From Bicyclus anynana (taxonomy: Eukaryota > Arthropoda > Insecta > Lepidoptera > Nymphalidae): 64,000 nt of DNA. Position numbers and translations under genes: made by a program. Numbering within the stretch: the first letter of the stretch is position 1; the number at the start of each line of letters is the position of its first letter. Location: contig NC_069090.1 in NCBI RefSeq assembly GCF_947172395.1, positions 16,698,962 through 16,762,961 on the forward strand, in the 5' to 3' direction. Positions 48,401-57,400 of the stretch are shown here, one piece after another. Below the pieces are notes generated by a model that was given only the letters and a program-made list of their open reading frames with translations, was not told where the DNA came from and did no database searches.

Positions 48401-51400
48401 AAAGTAATTGAGTATAACCTACAATTAAAGTTTATCAAACAGACTTGGAAACTTAAAGAGTTTTTTTTTACCATCAGTTACTAACATTTAGATAATGAAT
48501 ATCACATCCAATACATGGTTATTAATGAGACAAGTGGTTGTTGAGTTGTGTTAAAAGTTATTTTTTTTTTTTTTAGAGTTGTGTTTCATAATAAATAATT
48601 AGTTGTATTCAAACTACACCTTAAACGATATATCCTGGAGAGTGATATTAAGGTTGTTAACTTGTTCTGATTATTAAGTTAGTAAATAGAGTAAGGTTAA
48701 GGTATATTTCTTTTATTGTTATGGTTCAATTTTATTGTAAGGAAGTTGTGAAAACAAGCTACCCATATAAAAGGTAACTAACATTTCGGATATTTAGTTT
48801 AAACTATTCAGTTATGTAACAATTCAGTTATTCGCTCTTTCGGTTATGAGATTTTAAGTGTATCCTTAGTATTAGTATTTATACATGATTTTTTTAGTAT
48901 GTTAAGGTATTGCATTTTGTGTAGGTAAAAATTTTTTAATTTAGTTCTTTTATGATAAGAGTAGACTGTGAGGTCTAAGCGATAACTAGTTTAAGTCTAT
49001 ACACAGAATACCACCATAAATTATAGTTTAAAACGGTTTGGATAAAGTCGGCCAATGGAAGGGAAAGATATTTAAATCCTGTGATTTAGTCTAAGTTAGG
49101 TAATATTGTTAACTAAATTAACTAATATTTCTTAATAATTGTATTGCTGTATACAATTCAACAGTAAGAACTTACAATTTACTATGTTATTTTGTAGCGA
49201 TACAAATGTAGGATTCTGACATTAAGTACATAAATATTCAATATAAGTTGAACTGTACTGAGTGTAACGATTCGGAATCTTTATGTAATTGCCTTTATGT
49301 TACATAACTTTGTATATTTAATGTAGTGCTTTGAATTAAGAAACATTTAAAGATAATATTTTTGATACAAAAATACTATTTGAGTATTTGAGTGTACACA
49401 TATGAACAACAATTTGGTTACATTTACCCAGATTATAGTAGTATTATAGCTGCATATACTGATATTCATTTAGATTGTGATTGTTGTAAACATAATACCA
49501 CCAAGTAAGAATATTTTTTTGTTTCGGCTAATTCTTTAATAAATTGATTTATAAGGGGGGTTATTACTTATTAGGTTCAATAAACACTGTAATTTAGTAA
49601 AAATGGAGCAAAACTTTAGTCAGTGCCACGCATTGTTAAAAGATGAATTAATTTACGAGGTAGCTATTCGGTCAGAAACTCAAGCAGGCACTGTAGTGGA
49701 ACTCAAGAAGCAGTTAAGAGTATTGATTGAAGAGTATCCACCAGAACAAATTCCGGAAACCGATTTCGAACCTGAGTCAGAATTAGAAATAATTACACAA
49801 AAAATTCAAGACCTGGATGACCTTATAAATAAATTTAACGATTCCGGGGATAAACATGCATTTAGTAGGAGTAGGGCCTTGTTTTGTCACCTTCACCATA
49901 GGCTTTTACGAGTGCAGTGTTCGGATAGGCCTGCCATGAAAAAGAAGGGGGAGTTGCATGCGAAATTGGAGACATTGCGTGCAATGATTGAACCAGAAGA
50001 GGAACCAATCCAGGAAGAACCTTCATTCCGACATGATAGTACTATCGTGGAGTGCACGGGAGACAAAAACGTAGCAAAATGGAAATTGTCCTACAACGGA
50101 CATGGAGATCCCAGAAGTTTCGTAGAAAGGGTAGAGGAATACAAAAACTCATATGGCGTTTCAGAAGGTAGATTATTTGCTTCAGCATTTCACTTATTTT
50201 CAGGTCAAGCTTTATTATGGTTCCGGGGAATTAGGAGTTTTGTTCAGAATTGGGAAGAATTAAAAAAAGTCCTTTTGGAAGAGTTCGATCCCATAGATTA
50301 TGATTATAGATTATTAGGGGAAATACGGTCAAGAACTCAAGGTAAGGAAGAATCAGTAAGCATTTATTTTTCAATTATGTTTTGTATGTTCGCCAGACTA
50401 AAAACAACACTTTCAGAGGAACAAAAATTAGAGATATTATTACACAACATAAGACCGTCTTATTCGGAACAATTAGCACTAATAAATATAGATTCAGTGG
50501 CAACTTTAAAAGAAAAATGTCGTAAGCTAGAGGCTGCTAAACAACGTTCATCATATTTTGTCGAGCCAAACTCTAATAATCAATTTAATCTAAACGCAGA
50601 GTTTGTGTATAAGGGGAAACCTAAACAAGTAAATGTCGTTTCAAATCAAGAATCTAATTTTAGGCCTTTTAATAATGAGAATAATGCCCGTTTAGTTAAA
50701 GATAAAGATGTGAAAACTCGTGGTTCTTGTTGTTACAAATGCGGTAAAGGACAGCATGACTTCAAGCAGTGTTCTATCGTTCCGACAACACTACGTTGTT
50801 ATGGTTGTGGAAAGTCAGGTTTTACGGTTAGAGACTGTCCGAATTGTGAGGTTAAAAATCAGCCAAGGAAAAGACCGTCGTTCAGAACTGAACATGATAA
50901 GGTTAGAATTTCAAAAAACTAATAAGTCAGGACTGTTCAGGAAGGCGAACCGGTGCCGGCTCCTATTTGCCTGATACAGTCCTGTGTTCAATAAATAAGG
51001 ATTCATTCAGACCATATTTAAAGATTTTAGTAGGTGATATACAAATCACGGGTCTATTAGATTCTGGTGCGTGTTCTAGCATTCTGGGAAATAACTCTCA
51101 TAAAACCTTTTTACAATTGGGTTATCAAGTACATTCGGACAATCAACAATCATTTTTTGTAGCAAATGGAGATAAACTAGATTGCAGTGGGTATATGTTT
51201 ATCCCAATCACATATAATAATTTGACTCATATAGTGAAATTTTATATAGTACCATCTATAGTTTCAGACATAATTTTCGGTTGTGATTTTTGGAAAATAT
51301 TCAAATTAGCCCCAGAAATTTTCGATAGTTTAGAATTAAGTACACCACCTTCAACATTTTTTAGTATTAGTTCAGTGGGGGATTCTCAAATACATACCAT

Positions 51401-54400
51401 TCAGAGTTTCGAATCATTAACAATTAGACAACAAGAAATGGCAACTTGTGTAGTAGACAAATTTTCAGAAATCTCTACAGAAAAAAAAGGTTTAGGCAGA
51501 ACTCATTTAATAAAGCATGTCATTGATACAGGGAACGCAGCTCCAATCAAAGTCAGGCAGTATCCGTTATCACCCGATAAGCAAGAAGCTTTATGTAACG
51601 AGTTGGACAAAATGCTTGCTCTCGATGTAGTAACTCCAAGTGAAAGTCCGTGGAATAATCCCGCTATCCTAGTAAAAAAATCAACTGGAGAGTGGAGATT
51701 TTGTTTAGATTGCCGTAAATTAAATTCGATCACGAAAGGTGATTCATATTCGATTCCCTACATACCTCAAATTCTGGATAGTCTTAAAGAAGCTAAATTT
51801 CTTTCTTCCATTGATCTAAGTTCTAGCTTTTGGCAAATCCCTTTGAGTGAAGAGTCACAAGAAAAAACGAGTTTCACAGTAAAATCTCGTGGTTTGTTTA
51901 AATTTAAAGTTATGCCATTCGGTTTATGTGGTGCTCCTGCACGCCAACAACGGCTAATGGACACACTATTTAATCAAAATTTTAGTCCAGACATAGAAAA
52001 TGGAATGGTATTTTGTTACATCGATGACATCGTCATTTGTTCAGCAGATTTCGATACACACTTAATTTTGTTAAATAGAGTTCTGGAAAAATTAAAATTT
52101 GCGCAATTATCAATTAATTTCGAAAAATGTAAGTTCTTTAGAAAGTCTTTGAAGTATTTAGGTTATGTGGTGGATGAATTCGGTCTGAGAACAGATCCAG
52201 AGAAAACAGCAGCAATATTAAATTTTCCTACGCCAAAAACAGCGAAAGAAGTGAAAATTTTCTTAGGCACCTGTTCTTGGTATAGAAGATTCATTAGGAA
52301 TTTTGCAAAAATCGCAACACCATTGAATAGATTAACAAGAACTGGGAAAAATACACCTAAGTTTGAGTGGGATGAGGAGGCTGAATTAGCATTTAATGTT
52401 TTAAAAAATGCATTAGTTACTACACCAATTTTGGCAGTTCCGGATTTCAGTAAAGAATTTAAAATTCATTGCGATGCGTCTTCATATGCAATAGGCGGTA
52501 TGCTCTCTCAAGATATAGACGGTCATGATCATCCAATAGCGTATATAAGTCGAAGTTTGAATAAAAACGAGAGAAATTATTCGGCCACCGAAAGAGAAGC
52601 TTTGGCAGTAATATACTCCGTGGAGAAATTTCAGGGATATTTTGATTCAGCACACATTAGAATTATTACCGATCATGCATCGTTGAAATGGTTTCTGAAT
52701 CTTGAAAATCCAACGGGGAGATTAGCCAGATGGGGTTGCAGGTTGTCGCAGTATAACTTCACTATCGAACATAGGAAGGGTTCCGAAAATGTTGTTCCAG
52801 ATTCTTTATCGAGACTGATTGCGGTAGAAGCTGTTGGAAGACAACAAGCAAGTTTAGATAAAAATTTCGTTCCAGATGAATGGTACGATAAAACTTTTAA
52901 GGGTTGTAAGGAGCATCCATCTAATTTTCCGAATTTCTGCATTTTAGACAATAGATTGTTTAGGTTTAGTAAGTGTAAATATAAATTACTTAGTGAGTTT
53001 GAATGGAAAGAGGTGGTTCGTAAGAGTGAGGTCAAAAAGATTTTGGAAGAGAACCATACAGACCCAAAATCAGGTCATTTCGGTGTATTCAAAACACATC
53101 GTAGGATTTCTCTTCGGTATTTCTGGAAGGGCATGTACAAAGATGTAGTGAACTTCGTCGAAAATTGTGACACATGTTCTGCGTATAAACATGCTACAAC
53201 TGCTAAACCAGGACTAATGGGAAAACCTAAGAGGTGTCAAAGACCATTCCAGGTCCTTTCAGCTGACCTTGTTGGACCTTTGCCAAGGTCAACTTCAGGA
53301 TTCACATTCTTGCTAGTCGTAACGTGCTGTTTCTCAAAATATACATTATTATTTCCGTTAAGGCAAGCCACAAGTGCTGCCGTTATTAAGCATTTAGAGA
53401 ATAATGTGTTTCTTACGCACAGTATTCCAGAAACCGTAATTGTGGATAATGGATCACAATTTACGAGTTCTGATTTCCGAAAATTTATTCAACAGTACAA
53501 TATCCCAAATTTACATTATACTCCATTGTACACTCCTCAAGTTAATCTTGTGGAGCGTTATAATAAGACTGTAATGACGGCGGTAGCGTCTTATGTAGAA
53601 GACAATCATAAAACGTGGGATAAAAACTTATCAAAGATCCAATTTGCAATCAATTCATCAGTTAACGAATCCACTGGGTTTACGCCGTTTTTTCTTGTCC
53701 ATGCTAGAGAACCAATCTTAAACGGTTCCTTTTATAAGGAGACAGATAAAGATTATGAAGTCGGTATGCCTAGGGAAGAATATGCGGGTGAATTTGGAAC
53801 TTTGACCGAGATATTTCAGCAAGTTAGGGAAAGATTGTTTCAGGCTCATGCTACAAACGCTGCTCATTACAACATAAGAAGGAGATCCGCGAAATATTCT
53901 GTAGGGGATATAGTATGGAAAAGAACTTATATATTAAGTGATGCTTCTAAGCATATTGCATCAAAATTAGCCCCTAAGTTTGAGAAATGTAAGATAGTTA
54001 AAGTTCTTTCACCATTGGTGTACGAATTGGTTCGGTGTTCAGATAATCGTCCAATTGGGACGTGGCACATAAAGGATTTTAAGAAATAAATGAGGTTAGG
54101 CCGAAGAAGTTGTTTTTCCCTGTTTAAATGTAAATAATATAAAGCATTTAATTAGGATATTGTGAAAGTAGTGATGTATCGGAAAACGAGAGCATTACCA
54201 TAGTTTAAGAGAGAGATGTATGAAAGAGATTAGGCATGTTAAGGAAAACAATTCAAAGAATATTGGCGCAGAAAAACTTAAATCCCTCATAGTGCAGTTA
54301 TTACGGTTCAGTATACACATTTTCAGTATTCAGTATCAGTTTTTTCTTGAAGCTAAGTTATAAGAGGTCAACTAAAGGTTCGACATTAATTTAGGATTAA

Positions 54401-57400
54401 GCAATGACATAGGCAGTGTTAATTCTTGCTTGGTTAGGTTGATACTTCAGAGCGAGAAGTGGAAACGGGCTGCTTATGGTTTCTTTAGGTGTTTCTTTCT
54501 TTAAGAAGAAACAATTCAGTCACACCTTAAGGTGAACCTCACTTGGTTGTGGATCACTGGTGTATTTAGTTCAGTTTTTGAATACATTTGCATTAGATTT
54601 CTTTATAATTTCGTTCTCTATAATTTTGTTAGCATATTTTTTTTTTGATTTTGATTAATTCGCTTTTACATAACATAGGTTTATTAAGTTTCGTAGGTTC
54701 TTAAATTTGCTTGAGAGGCAATACAACATTAGTTAAATTGAAAAATACAAATTTTGTCTTATTATACTTAGTTCAAGCTTAATTAAGTTAGAGTTAGTCT
54801 TAGAATTTAGAAAATTGGTGGATTCACTTCGGTTACTTTATGGTTAAATGAATTTCGTATTAGTAGTCTTTAAGTTAAATAATCTTTGGTAGGAGGTCCA
54901 TAATAATTCTTTATCTTTGTAGGTTATTTCTTTCGGGAAAAATGATTTCGTAAATTTGGTAGGACGACTGTCAGTTGATGGTATTTTGATGAAAGTTTTA
55001 CGATAATTTTTGAATTTAACATCTTAGATTTCGAAAGGTGTTCTTCAACAGATGTCTTTTCTTTTGTTTTGGGTTTTCTTTTGCTTAAGCTGAGGGCAGC
55101 CGTCTCGAGATATATATTCGATATATCTCGACACGTGTTTTTGTGGAGGGGGAGTATTGTGACGGTGTAAAGCGCCATCTGTTGGTATGATGACGAAATC
55201 CGTACAAAACGCGCTCATAAAAGGTGCGAAGAATTGATTATATTATGGGTCGCTAGTGAATGGGCGTCTAAACCATAGATGGCGACAGGAGCGTGTCTCT
55301 TTGTGTGAGATTGCGTTTCGTTTCAGGGTCGGAGTGTGCAAATTGGCAATTTTCGGGTAAAACAAACGTCGTGGGGGTTCAAAAACATATAATAAGGCAC
55401 AAGAATGGTGTTGGCAAGCTTATGATTTGTGAATACAAAAATAAAAGGGATAAAGATTTTCTATTGTTATAGTTAAGATTTGTATGAACGAACAAATTTT
55501 TTGATGCGTCGAACGAAAACGTGTGAGCCAAGGTTCTCGCCGGGGACACGGTTTCGGTCATTTTCTGGAAACAGCCACCATGAGCTGAACAAAAATATCC
55601 GGGGGGAAGGATTTAATGTAGCAGGTCTGCTGAGACCAAAAACCTTAATTAAAATATTATGTTCAGCTCATTGAAAATATAAGTTTATTAAGTCTTGGGA
55701 AAATCGCAGGAGTCTTCCTTCCCGTTGGCCATGAATTCGTATAGCGACTGAATTTAATATTTAGGGGGATGGGCTAGAGAGAACTGATATTATCAGTGGG
55801 AAATAAAAATAAAAATAGGAAAAATAAGAAAGAAAGATATAAGAATGAGTTTCGAGAACCTTTGAGAATGTAAAAGGGTAATTTAGGAGTTTTTACGAGT
55901 TTCGAAGAGGTTGTACGAATCCGTCGTGACGTCGCGGGATTCGTGGAAGGCTTTTAAAAAGATAATCATTTGCCGGTTACAACATCCGGGAACGTCGCAA
56001 GCTGAGGCAGACGGAGTAGCCGTACCAGGTCAAGGGAGTCCGGCAGGACATATAACCGGGTAAAGACCCAGACAAGGTCAGTCCTATCCTGTTTACCAAG
56101 CTTGCGTTGATCTTCGGTGTTATGGACGAGCACATATCTATACAGTGTTAATTTCGGGGGGGAATTTTGGATATTTGGACATTGGATCTGAACCGTGTTC
56201 GGATATAATTTAAAGTTTAGTGCTTAACGATTTATGGTGGTATTTTGTATTTTGGTATTTTATATTCTGTACGTGGTATTTTGTATTTAGTATTTTGTAC
56301 GCGGTATTTTGGTATATTATGATACTTTGTGTAATTTTGTCCAACAGCAAATATTATGCTGTTTGAGGATTCTATAGAAGTACATGCTTAAGTAAAGGTT
56401 TAGTTATGTTTTCTCTTACGGAGGTGGGAATGTGGGAAAATAAACAAACTTTCCGTTTGGTTGGTTGGTGACCGGTAGTGTGATTTGGACCCACGGGCTC
56501 TCAATTCAACGACTGAGATACCGGGACATTAGAGCCTTTAAGTCCGGTCCAAGTAACCCACATCTTCTTTCCTCCGTGGGACGAGAAAAACATCACTCGC
56601 ACTAAGCGTATATGATTTATCATAGTTTCTAGTTATCTAATAAGAAATAACTGACGAATAAAGAATTTCTGGACTTTCTGTGTGAGTCTTTATTATTTCA
56701 TCCAAATAGCCTCACAGTCTCAATTAGGTAGGTTAGGTTAGGTTAGTAGGAAATAGCACAGTGACCAGGTGGACTATAACCCAGGACCTCTGGAGCTGGA
56801 TTGAACATAAGTTCCGACACATTATTTTTTCTCTTTGTGACGCGTGGGCCTGCGGCCTCCAACCCTGTGGGCCTGCGCGGTCGCATAGTCACCTCTTCGT
56901 ACCGGAATACACCAATGCTGCTTATATGAAACGATGGTAGTACTTTCTCCGAAGAGCTCTGTCGCAAAAACCTCTAATATTATAAACTTAAAATATTTAA
57001 ATTGACCTTTCTTCAAGAATGATCATCAGATACTGATTAAATTGTCCATTTTGTAGGTAAACTGCGTAATAATAGACGCGACGGCGCTGTCGTACGTGGA
57101 CGCGCCGGGGATCAAGAGCTTAGTGGCAGCGCAGAGAGAGCTGGTAGCTAGCAACATCACAGTGTTGTTGGCTGGAGCCAATGGTGAGTTCTTCTGCTTT
57201 CTTCAGGGCCTTTGCTCTTGGCCGTTGGCGGTCTTGCATGGTCTTTCGGTTTAGGTACAGGATCTCTACTAGCAAAGGCATACTGTCATGCTATTAAGAC
57301 CCGGCACGATGTCGAGGAGAAACCGTCAGAGGTATGGGTAGAATAAATCTGTACCTATTTCAAGTTAGCCCGCTTCTTTCTTAGACTGCATCGTCACTTA

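Larger units (their letters stand above)
46679..56716 (+). mobile_element. Complete Ty3/Gypsy-type LTR retrotransposon in SLC26 intron 15
   Basis: In order: 5' LTR, tRNA-Lys-type primer site, 1.75-kb leader, gag (49,603-50,922), pol in the -1 frame (to 54,089) with protease, reverse transcriptase, RNase H and integrase, polypurine tract and 3' LTR. Pol order PR-RT-RH-IN identifies Ty3/Gypsy. There is no envelope frame between pol and the 3' LTR. Both genes are uninterrupted and the shared LTR sequence is almost identical, so insertion is recent. It lies in the same orientation as SLC26. No 4-6-bp target duplication was found (TAGT before, GTCT after), and the 5' LTR lacks the last part of the 3' LTR. 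It remains entirely within the intron. Confidence 0.93.

Noticed and set aside
54090..55157. Envelope gene making the element an errantivirus
   Set aside because: No long plus-strand frame, signal peptide or membrane anchor between pol and the 3' LTR.
56722..56750. Telomere or chromosome end
   Set aside because: Only about five imperfect TTAGG units, with SLC26 exons on both sides.
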